Shown one piece after another: positions 53,777 through 62,485 of a DNA stretch of 64,000 nucleotides. The notes beneath the pieces were generated by a model. It saw only the letters and a list, made by a program, of their open reading frames with translations, did not search any database and was not told where the DNA came from. Source of the DNA: Archaeoglobus sp. UBA230 (lineage in GTDB: Archaea; Halobacteriota; Archaeoglobi; Archaeoglobales; Archaeoglobaceae). The stretch covers positions 1 to 64,000 of the forward strand of contig DAVR01000026.1 in NCBI GenBank assembly GCA_002507545.1. Reading direction: 5' to 3'. The position numbers and the translations under genes are program-made. How positions within the stretch are numbered: position 1 is the stretch's first letter; each line of letters starts with the position of its first letter.

Positions 53777-54898
53777 ATGAACCCTCAAAAAATCGCTGAA
53801 AACTACGAGGATGTGACCATTGGCATTTTTGGTTCACATTCCGCAAAGGAGGTTGGAATGGCTGCCAAGGCGTGGGGTTTCAGGACAGTTGTTGTTGTCC
53901 AGAAGGGCAGGGATAAGCTTTACACCAAGTACAACAGGCATCTTTACGATGAGGTGATTATGCTCGACAATTTCCGGGATATGCTGGATAAAGAGGTTCA
54001 GGAGAGACTTGTAGAACTCAATACGATCTTTATCCCCAACAGAAGTTTCGCTGTATACGTTGGGTATGATGGAATCGAGAACGTCTTTGAAGTTCCGATT
54101 TATGGAAATAGATACATGCTGAGAGCTGAAGAGAGGAACTACGAGAGAAACCAGTATTATTTGCTTGAAAAGGCTGGTTTGAGGTATCCTAAGGAGTTCG
54201 AATCACCCGAGGAGATAGACAGACTTGTTGTTGTAAAGGTGCAGCAAGCAAAAAACCCGCTCGAAAGAGCATTTTTCTACGCCAACTCTCCCGAAGACTA
54301 CTACAGACAGGCGGAAGAATTGCTGAAGGCAGGAGTTATTAACGAGGAAGGGTTAAAGAAGGCAAGGATCGAAGAATACGTGCTGGGTGCGAGGTTTAAT
54401 GCTAACTTCCATAGCTATGCTCTGAAAGATATTTTCGGAGATTTCGATTTTGTTGGCTTTAGCGACAGAAGGCAGGTCAACTTGCAGGGATTTCTGAATT
54501 TACCAGCAAAAGATCAGCTCAAGATAAATGTTCCGGTAAAGAATGAGGAAATCGGTCATTTCGGTGTAACCATGAGGGAGAGTAAACAGCAGGAGGTTTA
54601 CGAGGCGTGCGAGAAATTTCTGAGAGCCTGCGAGAGGGAACTTCCACCGGGTATTATAGGAATGTTTGGATTGCAAGGAGCCATGGCATACTCGTATGAG
54701 GACGAAACAAAACTTGAATTTGTAATCTTTGATGTTTCTTTCAGAGTTCCCGGAGACCCAGCAATCGGCCCGACGTCTCCAGAGATGAGAAATCTCAGTC
54801 TCAAGCATGGGGTTAGAATAGAGGACCCTCTCGACCTTACGATGATGGAGATAAAGAAAGCGGTGGAAACGGGTAGAATTAAAGAAATAGTGACTTAA
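53777..54898 (+). CDS. purP: FAICAR synthetase PurP or close paralogue
   Basis: A 373-residue ATP-grasp enzyme of the PurP family, which formylates AICAR with formate and ATP in archaeal purine synthesis. It shows the family start FGSHSAKEVGMAAKAWGF, IPNRSFAVYVGYD, EEYVLGARFNANFHSYA and the ATP-grasp region GMFGLQGAMAY. Archaea often carry several PurP paralogues, so the formylation role is likely but not certain. It overlaps the next, convergent gene by four bases. Confidence 0.85.
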   Translation: MNPQKIAENYEDVTIGIFGSHSAKEVGMAAKAWGFRTVVVVQKGRDKLYTKYNRHLYDEVIMLDNFRDMLDKEVQERLVELNTIFIPNRSFAVYVGYDGIENVFEVPIYGNRYMLRAEERNYERNQYYLLEKAGLRYPKEFESPEEIDRLVVVKVQQAKNPLERAFFYANSPEDYYRQAEELLKAGVINEEGLKKARIEEYVLGARFNANFHSYALKDIFGDFDFVGFSDRRQVNLQGFLNLPAKDQLKINVPVKNEEIGHFGVTMRESKQQEVYEACEKFLRACERELPPGIIGMFGLQGAMAYSYEDETKLEFVIFDVSFRVPGDPAIGPTSPEMRNLSLKHGVRIEDPLDLTMMEIKKAVETGRIKEIVT

Positions 54899-55158
54899 CC
54901 AGCCTCAAGGAGCTCTATTCCATCATCTGTGAGCTTTAGTTTTCCATCTTCCTCTTTTACAAATCCCTCTCTCAGCAACCAGTCGAGGTTGAACTTGAGT
55001 TGAAAATCACTTAATTCAAGCTCATTCTTAATCTCTTCTCTTGTCTTGCCTTGAACACCTATTGCGGCAACGATCTTCCTTCTTATCGGACTCATTGATG
55101 CTTTGAAGAGCCTTTCGTGATGTTCTCTATCTCTAACCTTTTCTGCCATTTTACCCAC
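54895..55158 (-). CDS. Small winged-helix DNA-binding protein
   Basis: An 87-residue protein, essentially one winged helix: MSPIRRKIVAAIGVQ, TREEIKNELELSDFQLKFNL, DWLLREGFVKEEDGKLKLTDDG. It is of ArsR-like archaeal type with no effector domain. ATG 55149 is a possible shorter start. Target unknown. Confidence 0.75.
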   Translation of the reverse strand: MGKMAEKVRDREHHERLFKASMSPIRRKIVAAIGVQGKTREEIKNELELSDFQLKFNLDWLLREGFVKEEDGKLKLTDDGIELLEAG

Positions 55159-55260
55159 CCCCTAAAAAATTGCTTTAGTTTTAATTTAAAGGTTACTCAG
55201 CATTGATTCTTTCCATCACAACCAAAATTCTTAAATTGCATTGGGAAGAATTAGCTTTGA

Positions 55261-55341
55261 GCCGGGGTTGCCGAGCGGTAAGGCGACGGCCTGCTAAGCC
55301 GTTGGGCGTTGCCCGCGTGGGTTCGAATCCCACCCCCGGCG
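55261..55341 (+). tRNA. tRNA-Ser (anticodon GCT)
   Basis: Acceptor GCCGGGG pairs with CCCCGGC, discriminator G. Anticodon stem ACGGC/GCCGT with loop CTGCTAA (anticodon GCT), a long variable arm and T arm GTGGG-TTCGAAT-CCCAC are clear. A TATA-like CTTAAATT sits about 30 bases upstream. Intronless, CCA not encoded. Confidence 0.97.
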
Positions 55342-55399
55342 TGTGCCAAATTGGATGTTTTTTGCAACTGCTACTCACAAGCCCCACCCACCACCTACC

Positions 55400-56581
55400 T
55401 TAATCTCGTCCAAGCAGATTGCTAATCAGACTGGCAAATATCTTTCCTGCGGTTAATATATCTTCTACAACTACATATTCGTTCGGTGTGTGGGCGAGAG
55501 AGATTTTACCTGGCCCAAACGCAATTGTATCAACTCCAGCTTCAATGAAAAATCTTGTATCCATAAATCCACTTGAAATTGCTTTTCTCACACTTATTCC
55601 TTCTCTACCAGCAATTGAGGCGATTTGAGACGCTAACTCAGATTTATCGTTTATACACGGAGCTACAGAAAACATAATGTTAAAATCTGCATCACCTACT
55701 ACACTCTCAATCTCATCTTTTGCGTCCCCCATACTTTCTTCAGGCAAAATTCTACGATCAAAATTCAGTACTGCACTGTCCGGAACCACATTAACTTTTA
55801 TACCTCCTTTTATTTTTGTAATTGTCAGCGTAGCATTTTTTACAGAACATTCATATCTTGTTTTTCTCTCCTTTACTTTTTGTCCAAGCTCCATAAGTCT
55901 GCCTGCAATCCTTACGCATTCTTCAACAGCGTTTACACCAAGTTCTGGTGTGCTGGCATGTGCTGCTCTTCCCATCACTTTAATCTCCCCCCAGATAGCT
56001 CCTTTATGACCTACCCAAACATTACTGCAATCTGATGGTTCTGCGACTACCGCCCAATCAGGCTTTTCGACCATACCAAGCATATATCTCACACCACACA
56101 TCCCACCTATTTCCTCATCGGGTGTTAAAGAGAGCTCAAGGGTGCCTTTCATCTCCATGTTCGACTCTCCAATAGCCATCAATGCAGCAATTATTGATGC
56201 AATTCCTCCCTTCATATCTGATGTGCCGCGACCATATACCACACCATTCTTCACAAACCCCTTAAACGCGTCGAATTTCCAGCCTTCACCTGCCGGTACA
56301 ACATCATAATGTCCGTTGAAGTGTAAAATTGGTCTACCTTTTCCCATTTTTGCAAGCAGAATATATCTCGGGTAGGAAGCCATATCTGGTATGTGTGTCT
56401 TCAATTCTTTTTTGGGAACGCTGATAATTTGAGTTTTCATTCCTAAATTCTTCAGAATTTCGTCAACGTATTCTACAAATTCTCTATAGTTTTCCCCAGG
56501 AGGCACGACAGTTGGGATAGACACCATATCCTGTAAAATTCTGACTACATCCCTCTCCATTTCCTTTGAAATCTTCCCCAT
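55400..56581 (-). CDS. M20-family metallopeptidase/deacylase (ArgE/DapE type)
   Basis: A 393-residue zinc enzyme. Metal ligands are seen in HFNGHYDVVPAG, GRGTSDMKGG and the catalytic Glu pair TPDEEIGG, with a dimerisation lid in the middle. It is of the ArgE/DapE class (acetylornithine or succinyl-DAP hydrolysis). Since the window also has a DapL-like gene, which bypasses succinylated intermediates, the DapE reaction is not specially supported. Codon use looks more AT-rich than in neighbouring genes. Confidence 0.82.
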   Translation of the reverse strand: MGKISKEMERDVVRILQDMVSIPTVVPPGENYREFVEYVDEILKNLGMKTQIISVPKKELKTHIPDMASYPRYILLAKMGKGRPILHFNGHYDVVPAGEGWKFDAFKGFVKNGVVYGRGTSDMKGGIASIIAALMAIGESNMEMKGTLELSLTPDEEIGGMCGVRYMLGMVEKPDWAVVAEPSDCSNVWVGHKGAIWGEIKVMGRAAHASTPELGVNAVEECVRIAGRLMELGQKVKERKTRYECSVKNATLTITKIKGGIKVNVVPDSAVLNFDRRILPEESMGDAKDEIESVVGDADFNIMFSVAPCINDKSELASQIASIAGREGISVRKAISSGFMDTRFFIEAGVDTIAFGPGKISLAHTPNEYVVVEDILTAGKIFASLISNLLGRD

Positions 56582-56678
56582 AATTTATTATTCGATTAGA
56601 TGGGATAAAGTTTTTGGAAAAAGAGATTTATATCCAGACACCAACCCAGAATGTAGGGCGATAGCTCTACCTTTAAAT

Positions 56679-56751
56679 GGCCCGGATGGGGTAGTGGTTA
56701 TCCTCTGGGACTGTGGATCCCAGGAGCCGGGTTCGAATCCCGGTCCGGGCC
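56679..56751 (+). tRNA. tRNA-His (anticodon GTG)
   Basis: Acceptor GCCCGGA pairs with TCCGGGC. The G at 56679 is the encoded G-1 identity base, opposite C73 at 56751. Anticodon stem TGGGA/TCCCA encloses CTGTGGA (anticodon GTG), and T arm CCGGG-TTCGAAT-CCCGG is complete. TATA-like TTTATATCC lies about 40-48 bases upstream. Confidence 0.96.
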
Positions 56752-56991
56752 CTCTCAGTTCGAGTTGCGCCCCCGACATGACTTTTAGATTGCCGTCGAA
56801 CATTATAACACCTTTGCTTATATTTTCTCAACTGATGTTTTGGTTATGGCAAATCCGGTTTGTTTCCAAATCTAGAGAGTCAGGACTGCATTGTACTATT
56901 GGCACAAGGAGATGAAGCCATCTCAAACAAAAAAGTTCGATTTCCGAATAGAAAAGTTAAAATATTTTGAAGTTCAGTATCAACAAAGGAG
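56752..56991 (+). promoter_or_regulatory. Intergenic region upstream of the iron/oxygen-defence operon
   Basis: About 410 bases separate tRNA-His from ferritin; the first 240 hold no convincing gene. TATA-like stretches occur at about 56817-56825 (GCTTATATT) and 56954-56966 (AGTTAAAATATTT). The latter is followed by AAAGGAGGTGATTG (about 56986-56998), an excellent ribosome site with no ordinary start codon at the right distance. See the possible small gene that follows. Confidence 0.4.
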
Positions 56992-57177
56992 GTGATTGTT
57001 TTTACTATAAACGACAATGTTGTAAGAGTGATAGAAAAAGCTGGAAGGCTGATAGAGATCGGAAATGCAGCAAAGAAGATGATAAACACAATTGAGAGAA
57101 ACTCTGGAAGTAACGAGATTAGACTATCAAAAGGTTTAATTATTTACAATAGGGAGGTGTTGGTATGGCATCAATAA
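56992..57177 (+). CDS. Possible small protein upstream of ferritin
   Basis: A 61-codon frame from GTG 56992 with moderately coding-like composition ([20 protein letters not shown] reads as an amphipathic helix). Its GTG lies inside the GGAGG site, so a start is doubtful; ATT 56995 is in frame. It overlaps the ferritin start by 13 bases in another frame. It may be a leader peptide, a gene remnant or chance. A TATA box within it (TTTAATTATTT, about 57135-57146) looks like the ferritin promoter, which argues against it. Confidence 0.25.
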   Translation: MIVFTINDNVVRVIEKAGRLIEIGNAAKKMINTIERNSGSNEIRLSKGLIIYNREVLVWHQ

Positions 57178-57689
57178 GTGAAAAGATGGTTGAGGCGTTG
57201 AATGAACAGATAAATGCAGAAATTTACTCTGCATACCTATATCTATCAATGGCTGCTTATTTTGACTCCATAGGACTGAAAGGTTTTGCCAACTGGATGC
57301 GGGTGCAGTGGCAGGAAGAATTGACGCATGCGATGAGACTTTACGATTATGTTGTGGAGAGAGGAGGTAGAGTGAAACTCTACGCAATCGAGGAACCGCC
57401 ATCTGAATGGGAATCACCATTAACGGCCTTTGAGCACACCTACGAGCACGAGGTAAATGTTACAAAGAGGATTCACGAACTGGTTGAGCTGGCGATGAGC
57501 GAGAAGGATTATGCGACATACAACATGCTTCAGTGGTTTGTAGCGGAGCAGGTTGAGGAGGAAGCGAACGCGAGCGAGATAGTGGACAAGTTGAGATTGA
57601 TAGGTGACGATGGTAGAGGATTGCTGATGCTTGACACAGAACTTGGTGCTCGGAGATTCGTGCCAGAGCAGGAGGATCAAACACAATGA
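57165..57689 (+). CDS. Ferritin
   Basis: A 174-residue four-helix ferritin storing iron. Ferroxidase ligands are in [40 protein letters not shown] and [19 protein letters not shown] precedes ATG 57165. In A. fulgidus the equivalent gene heads the same gene order and makes an unusual open 24-mer shell. First gene of the six-gene plus-strand operon. Confidence 0.96.
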   Translation: MASISEKMVEALNEQINAEIYSAYLYLSMAAYFDSIGLKGFANWMRVQWQEELTHAMRLYDYVVERGGRVKLYAIEEPPSEWESPLTAFEHTYEHEVNVTKRIHELVELAMSEKDYATYNMLQWFVAEQVEEEANASEIVDKLRLIGDDGRGLLMLDTELGARRFVPEQEDQTQ

Positions 57690-57706
57690 AGTTGGGTGGT
57701 GATTAG

Positions 57707-58084
57707 ATGACGGAGGTTTTGCAGGTGTATAAATGCATGGTTTGTGGGAATGTTGTGGAGGTCGTACATGCGGGGAGGGGGCAGCTCGTTTGCTGCGGTC
57801 AGCCCATGCGGTTGATGAATGTTAAGGAGGCTGAAGAGGGGAAGGAGAAGCATTTACCAGTGATTGAGAAATCCGATGGTAAGGTCTTGGTTAAGGTTGG
57901 AAGTATTCTACATCCGATGGAAGAGCAACACTATATTGAGTGGATTGAGCTTTTAGCAGATGGGTTTGTTTACAGAAAGCAGCTCAAACCGGGAGATGAA
58001 CCCAAAGCGGAGTTTAATGTTGAAGCTGAAAAAGTATCGGCGAGGAGTTATTGCAATATTCACGGTCTTTGGCAGGTTGGATAA
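57707..58084 (+). CDS. Desulfoferrodoxin (two-iron superoxide reductase)
   Basis: A 125-residue protein with both iron centres. Center I ligands are Cys10, Cys13, Cys29 and Cys30 (CMVCG and LVCCGQPM). Center II has the EKHLP motif, [12 protein letters not shown] and the C-terminal SYCNIHGLW, giving four His and one Cys. It reduces superoxide without making oxygen. It lies 17 bases after ferritin. Confidence 0.95.
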   Translation: MTEVLQVYKCMVCGNVVEVVHAGRGQLVCCGQPMRLMNVKEAEEGKEKHLPVIEKSDGKVLVKVGSILHPMEEQHYIEWIELLADGFVYRKQLKPGDEPKAEFNVEAEKVSARSYCNIHGLWQVG

Positions 58085-58102
58085 CAAAAAGGAGGTGTTT
58101 GT

Positions 58103-58678
58103 ATGTCGGAAACCCTTGAGAATTTGGTAAAAGCCTTTATCGGGGAGAGTATGGCGAGAAACCGCTACACCTTCTACGCCAAGCTGGCGAAGGAGGAGGG
58201 ATACGTTTTCATTCAGCGGGTGTTTTTAGAGACTGCCGAAAATGAGAGAGAGCATGCAGAAACACTGTTCGAATTCATTCAGAAACTGAGAGGGGACAAC
58301 GAAGCAATAAAGGTAGAGGCCGAAGCTCCTTTAGTGTTGGGCAGTGTCGTTGATAACCTAAAAACAGCAATAGCAGGAGAGCATTATGAGAACACTGAAA
58401 TGTATCCCCAGTTTGCTGAAGTAGCAGAAAAAGAGGGGCATGTGGAGATTGCTGCGAGGCTCAGGGCAATTGCCAAAGCTGAGGAGCATCATGAGGGGAG
58501 ATATCGTAGACTTCTGGAAGAAGTAGAGAAAGGAACGTTTTTCAAGAGGGACAAGGAGATTGCCTGGGTCTGTCTTGAGTGTGGTTATGTCCATTACGGC
58601 ACAGAACCACCTGAAGAATGTCCGAGCTGTGGACATCCAAAAGCCTATTACGTCGCTCAGGACTTGCTCTCCCTTTAA
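58103..58678 (+). CDS. Rubrerythrin
   Basis: A 191-residue peroxidase: N-terminal di-iron four-helix domain ([51 protein letters not shown]) and a C-terminal rubredoxin domain with [10 protein letters not shown] and [11 protein letters not shown]. It removes the hydrogen peroxide made by superoxide reductase. AAAGGAGGTG precedes ATG 58103. A short T-run after the stop may attenuate transcription. Confidence 0.96.
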   Translation: MSETLENLVKAFIGESMARNRYTFYAKLAKEEGYVFIQRVFLETAENEREHAETLFEFIQKLRGDNEAIKVEAEAPLVLGSVVDNLKTAIAGEHYENTEMYPQFAEVAEKEGHVEIAARLRAIAKAEEHHEGRYRRLLEEVEKGTFFKRDKEIAWVCLECGYVHYGTEPPEECPSCGHPKAYYVAQDLLSL

Positions 58679-58693
58679 TTTTTTGGTGGTATT

Positions 58694-59203
58694 ATGGACG
58701 TCTCCGCATTGTACAAAATCAGCTACGGACTTTACATTGTCACTTCTGCCAGCAACGGTAAGAAGTGCGGACAGGTCGCCAACAGCGTGTTTCAGGTGAC
58801 GAGTGAGCCTGTGCAAATCGCTGCATGCCTGAACAAGGAAAACACAACACACAGTTTCGTTAAGGAGAGTGGAGTTTTCGGTATAAGCGTCCTCGAACTC
58901 GACACACCGATGCAATTCATCGGCAGGTTCGGGTTCAGGAAGAGCAGCGAGTTCGACAAATTTGAAGGTGTTGAATATAAAACTGGCAAAACGGGTGTGC
59001 CATTAGTTACAGAACATGCGGTAGCGGTAATGGAGGCAAAGGTTGTGAAGGAATGTGACGTAGGAACCCACACACTCTTTATCGGTGAGGTTGTTAATAC
59101 TGAGCTTGTGAAAGATGCAGAAGTTTTAACTTACGCCGACTACCACCTAATTAAGAAGGGCAAAACTCCAAGAACTGCAACTGTATACTTTGAGGACAAA
59201 TGA
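58694..59203 (+). CDS. Ferric reductase / NAD(P)H:flavin oxidoreductase
   Basis: A 169-residue flavin-binding split-barrel protein, the same length as and, from memory, very similar to A. fulgidus ferric reductase (start MDVSALYKISYGLYIVTS; CGQVANSVFQ; GRFGFRKSSEF; GTHTLFIGEV). It reduces Fe(III) chelates with NAD(P)H via FMN or FAD, a fitting partner for ferritin. 15 bases after rubrerythrin. Confidence 0.95.
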   Translation: MDVSALYKISYGLYIVTSASNGKKCGQVANSVFQVTSEPVQIAACLNKENTTHSFVKESGVFGISVLELDTPMQFIGRFGFRKSSEFDKFEGVEYKTGKTGVPLVTEHAVAVMEAKVVKECDVGTHTLFIGEVVNTELVKDAEVLTYADYHLIKKGKTPRTATVYFEDK

Positions 59204-59799
59204 AAGGCTTTGAATTTCTGAAACCCTCAAAAATCATCACTTTTTTATACCATCCTCAGGAAATTGTTAGGTTTAAAGCTGCTGAAGCCCTTGGAAAGGT
59301 TTGCAAGGGAAAAAGTGCGAGGAATTTCATATTAAGGCTCTTCTGGCATCTCAACGACGAAAGCGGTGGTTACTGTATTGGCGCCCCTCTCGGAATTGCT
59401 GAGATAGGCAGGAACAATCCGGAGGTTTTCGAGAACTTCAAAAGCAAATACATCTCACTTCTTGATGATTGGGAGGTTGAGAGAAAGTACGTTGCTTATG
59501 GCATTGGTAGAACTGCTGAAATTGTCAGAAATGCATACCCTGACCCAGTAAATAAACTGAGGGAGAAGCTGGAGGAGATTAAAAGCGGAGAGTTTAGGGC
59601 TTACGCTGTATGGGCGTTGAAAATGTTGGGTGAGGATGTTTCGGATGTGATTGAGTATTCAAACGAAATCGTAGGGTTTTATGATGGAGAGAGGATCGTA
59701 AAGCTTAGACTTAGAGATTTAATCGAAATTTTTGAAGTAGTTCCAAAGCAAAATATTAAACATGAAGAAAGTTCTTATAGTCGGAGGCGATGCGGTTGA
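59200..59799 (+). CDS. HEAT-repeat protein (DVU0298-like)
   Basis: A 199-residue helical-repeat protein (VRFKAAEALGKVCKG; RKYVAYGIGRTAEI; EFRAYAVWALKMLGED) resembling the DVU0298-type proteins of sulfate reducers. Likely a protein-binding scaffold; function unknown. It starts in a four-base overlap with the ferric reductase gene and overlaps the DJ-1 gene by 38 bases. Confidence 0.72.
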   Translation: MKGFEFLKPSKIITFLYHPQEIVRFKAAEALGKVCKGKSARNFILRLFWHLNDESGGYCIGAPLGIAEIGRNNPEVFENFKSKYISLLDDWEVERKYVAYGIGRTAEIVRNAYPDPVNKLREKLEEIKSGEFRAYAVWALKMLGEDVSDVIEYSNEIVGFYDGERIVKLRLRDLIEIFEVVPKQNIKHEESSYSRRRCG

Positions 59800-60313
59800 G
59801 GCACTGGAGATATTTTACCCCTACTACAGACTTAAGGAGGAGGGATTTGAGGTTCACGTAGCAGCGCCAACGAAAAAGGAGCTCCATACGGTGGTTCACG
59901 ACTTTGAAGAGGGGTGGGAGACCTACACTGAGAAGCCGGGATACCTTTTCCGATGGGTTGACAAGAGTTTTGCAGAAGTTGACCCTAAGGAATACGACGG
60001 GTTGTTTATCCCCGGTGGTAGAGCACCAGAATACATAAGGAACTATCCCGAACTTGAGAAGATTGTCAAACACTTTTTTGAAGCGAACAAACCTGTCGCG
60101 GCCATATGCCATGGGCCGCAAATTCTCACAGCCTACGGACTGCTGAAAGGGAGAAAAGTCACGTGTTACGTTGCAGTAAAGCCTGATGTGGTTGAGTGCG
60201 AAGCGAGTTATGAGGATGCTGAGGTAGTGAAGGATGGAAAACTTGTCACCAGCAGAGCTTGGCCAGACCTTCCAGCTTTAATGAAAGAATTCATCAGCAT
60301 GCTCAAGGATTAA
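59762..60313 (+). CDS. DJ-1/PfpI-family protein
   Basis: A 183-residue protein with the nucleophile elbow AAICHGPQIL (Cys near residue 119) and Glu near the N-terminus in GGDAVEALE. Family members act as stress proteases, glyoxalase-like deglycases or chaperones. It is last in the iron/oxygen-defence operon, which supports a stress role. A T-rich stretch after the stop may end the transcript. Confidence 0.88.
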   Translation: MKKVLIVGGDAVEALEIFYPYYRLKEEGFEVHVAAPTKKELHTVVHDFEEGWETYTEKPGYLFRWVDKSFAEVDPKEYDGLFIPGGRAPEYIRNYPELEKIVKHFFEANKPVAAICHGPQILTAYGLLKGRKVTCYVAVKPDVVECEASYEDAEVVKDGKLVTSRAWPDLPALMKEFISMLKD

Positions 60314-60351
60314 CCCAAATTTTTTAAATTATTTTAGATTAATGTATTGGT

Positions 60352-60477
60352 ATGACTGAAGAGGAGGAGAGGGGAAAGAAGAAAGAAGAATACTACTACG
60401 AAGAGGAAGAGGTCAGAGCTGAAAAGAAGAAGCTCTACTATTACGGTGAAGAGACAAAGGCAGAAAAGAAGGAATAG
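60352..60477 (+). CDS. 41-residue Glu/Lys/Tyr protein with an internal repeat
   Basis: A short frame (ATG 60352, TAG 60475-60477) coding for 15 Glu, 9 Lys and 6 Tyr. It contains two similar units: KKKEEYYYEEEEVRAEKK and KKKLYYYGEETKAEKK. A TATA-like TTTTTTAAATT (about 60319-60329) lies 25-30 bases before the ATG, so it has a promoter fitting leaderless expression. It overlaps the 3' end of the convergent primase-like gene by 65 bases. I know no family; the YYYEEE runs recall the tail of the zinc-ribbon protein at 53298-53543. Confidence 0.55.
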   Translation: MTEEEERGKKKEEYYYEEEEVRAEKKKLYYYGEETKAEKKE

Positions 60478-61231
60478 CCTGTTTGCGCGGATCGAATTTT
60501 GCGACATCTTTAATCCTCAGAGGCAGGCAAATTCTGGAGACGAGACCGTTGAGAGAGTAAGGGAGTCTTATCAGTCTCATTTCACCGTTCGTAACCCATT
60601 CATCTATGGCATAGCTGGAATAAGCCTTTGCGATTTCTCCTCTCTCCTCCTTGCTTAACTTTATCGCCTTCTTGTCAAGGACATGCAAGTGGAACCCCCG
60701 GCCTGAGAAAACTATCCGAACCTCTCTGAACTCTGCTTTTAGCTCCTCGTAAAGTTCCAACGTAAACTTTCTAACCTTTTTGAACTCCAACATGCAGAAG
60801 CTCAGTCCCTCTCCCCTCTTCATTTTGTCCTCAACGCTGCCATGGTATGGACACTTCACGTTTTCAGGATCAATGTTAAAGGCAAGCTCCTGACCGAGAA
60901 AGTTCTCACATTCCCAGCAGTTTTTGTAGTCACAGCCTTTTTTGACGCAGAAACTGAGGTCGGAGTAAAGGTTGCGGTCGTAGTAAACACCTTCTGGTAA
61001 ATACTGGAGAATATACTCAAGCACATCTCCCAACCCTTTGTGCTCGTCAATTAACACAGCCTTCCTCTTTATGTCCCTGTATTCAGGCGGGTATATATCG
61101 GAATGTCTGCCAACTATCACGGCAAAGGCTGTGTTGGCTATGTCTCTCCATTTCAGCCAATTTTCAACGGCTTTAAGGTTAAACTCCCTTTCGTAGAACT
61201 TCCTCCTTTCTTCCAGAGTGGAGGGGCGCAT
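60413..61231 (-). CDS. PriS-like archaeo-eukaryotic primase homologue with altered active site
   Basis: A 272-residue protein (295 if ATG 61300 is the start; residue numbers here count from 61300). It follows the small primase subunit: RKFYEREF start, ELAFNIDPE, zinc-knuckle-like Cys at 118, 123, 128 and 131, VFSGRGFHLHVLD, then VTNGEMRLIRLPYSLNG and KFDPRKQAIPSF near the end. Compared with Pyrococcus PriS (from memory), the first catalytic Asp is Asn142 and the third is Gly239, leaving only Asp144. It is shorter, lacking part of the helical domain. It may be a non-catalytic or altered paralogue. ATG 61231 is preferred because the region before it is shared with the broken gene upstream. Confidence 0.7.
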   Translation of the reverse strand: MRPSTLEERRKFYEREFNLKAVENWLKWRDIANTAFAVIVGRHSDIYPPEYRDIKRKAVLIDEHKGLGDVLEYILQYLPEGVYYDRNLYSDLSFCVKKGCDYKNCWECENFLGQELAFNIDPENVKCPYHGSVEDKMKRGEGLSFCMLEFKKVRKFTLELYEELKAEFREVRIVFSGRGFHLHVLDKKAIKLSKEERGEIAKAYSSYAIDEWVTNGEMRLIRLPYSLNGLVSRICLPLRIKDVAKFDPRKQAIPSFLPLSLHRNSRASSFQL

Positions 61232-61256
61232 TCCTTTCGGGAATCTATACCTTCTC

Positions 61257-62401
61257 CTATCTGTCCCCCCACTTCCCCCATCTCTTGGCATAGGTGTCAT
61301 CCTTTTCCTGAAACTCTCTGAACTTCTCAGGATTTGCCTCTACTCTAAAAACACTTCCGACTCCCTTTTCTCCGTGCAGGTCGGTGAAGTAAAGCCCATC
61401 TGGACCAAAGGCAAGACCACATGGGCTTGCTGCTCCCCCTGGTAGATGACGAAATCGTTGTAGGACTCTACAGCGCTCGCCTCATCATTCAGAACAAGTT
61501 TGACTATCCTCTTTCCCTTCTCCCCCATACCCTCCCTGTAAGCCTCTCCAAACAGTGCAACGAAGAGGTGATCATAGAATTGCGGGGGAAAAGCATCGTT
61601 CTGCATGAAGGCGAGATTTGTTGGAGCTTGTGTGTAGTGCCACCAGAAAATCGCATTCTTCCTCACATCACCCGGCCATCCGTAGTTTTCGTAGGGCTTT
61701 ACCCTCACAATCCTGTCACCATAGTCAGACCCGTTATCTGCGACATACAAATTCTGATCACTCTTTCTCCAAGTTGCACCAAACGGATTCCTAAACCCCT
61801 TGGCGTAAACCAGAGAATCTGGATCAGGATTATCCCAAGGTATTTTGCCATCTTTGGTAAGTCTTATCACCTTCCCCCTTAAGTCGCAGTCATCCTGAAC
61901 CTTCTCCCACACTCCACCATCCCCTGTTGTGAAATACAGCTTGTCATCAAAGCCAATGGTTGGGGAGTGGGCGTGATGAGCCCAGTTTGTCGCAGGAATG
62001 TCGTCAATTACTGTAACAAGCTCCTTCAGTTCCATACCCCCTCTCTTTGATTTGGCTCTAACAACCTTGGTCTTCCACTCTTCTCCGTTTCTGTAAAGCA
62101 TCGTGAGAAATAGGTCTTTGGATTCAGGGTCTACACAAATTCCTGTTACTCCTGACTCTCCACTCCCCGGAAACTCGTAGGTGGGTTCGTAATTCAGAAG
62201 ATTATCAGCATAGGTATGAACCTCCCCACTTCCGGTCACGACTTTAACACTCCCGTAAAGCTCGGTAACGTAAAAGAATGGCTTGTTGCCCCTTCTTTCA
62301 CCACTTGTGAAGGCAATGTTTACCGGAAGTTTGAGACCCGTAGCAACAAGTTCCAGATCAAATCCGGGATAAATCCACCATTTTTGCGTTAAATCTTCCA
62401 T
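61257..62401 (-). pseudogene. PQQ-type sugar (sorbosone/glucose) dehydrogenase-like protein, frameshifted
   Basis: A six-bladed beta-propeller of the soluble aldose dehydrogenase family (ATG 62401): THHAHSP-like NWAHHAHSPTIGFD, YFTTGDGG, KGFRNPFG, LYVADNG and ENYGWPG are present. The frame is intact to NDFVIYQG, then turns into a meaningless 31-residue tail ending at 61340. Adding one G in the five-G run near 61438-61442 restores a typical last blade (ASPCGLAFGPDGLYFTDLHG, then SVFRVEANPEKF) that continues to a stop at 61257. So the gene has lost one base there. No signal peptide is seen; PQQ use is not certain. A fully functional product is unlikely unless the shift is a sequence error. Confidence 0.8.
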
Positions 62402-62485
62402 GTTTTAACATGTTTTTTAGTTATTTAAGCTTTTGCAGAGAAAGTTTTATCTGTGAGTTTACCTAAAAAACTTTGGTGATTAAAA

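Noticed and set aside
55193-55387. Minus-strand frame across 55261-55341
   Set aside because: It overlaps the tRNA-Ser gene almost entirely; the same artefact occurs at 56588-56803 (tRNA-His) and 24956-25162 (tRNA-Leu).
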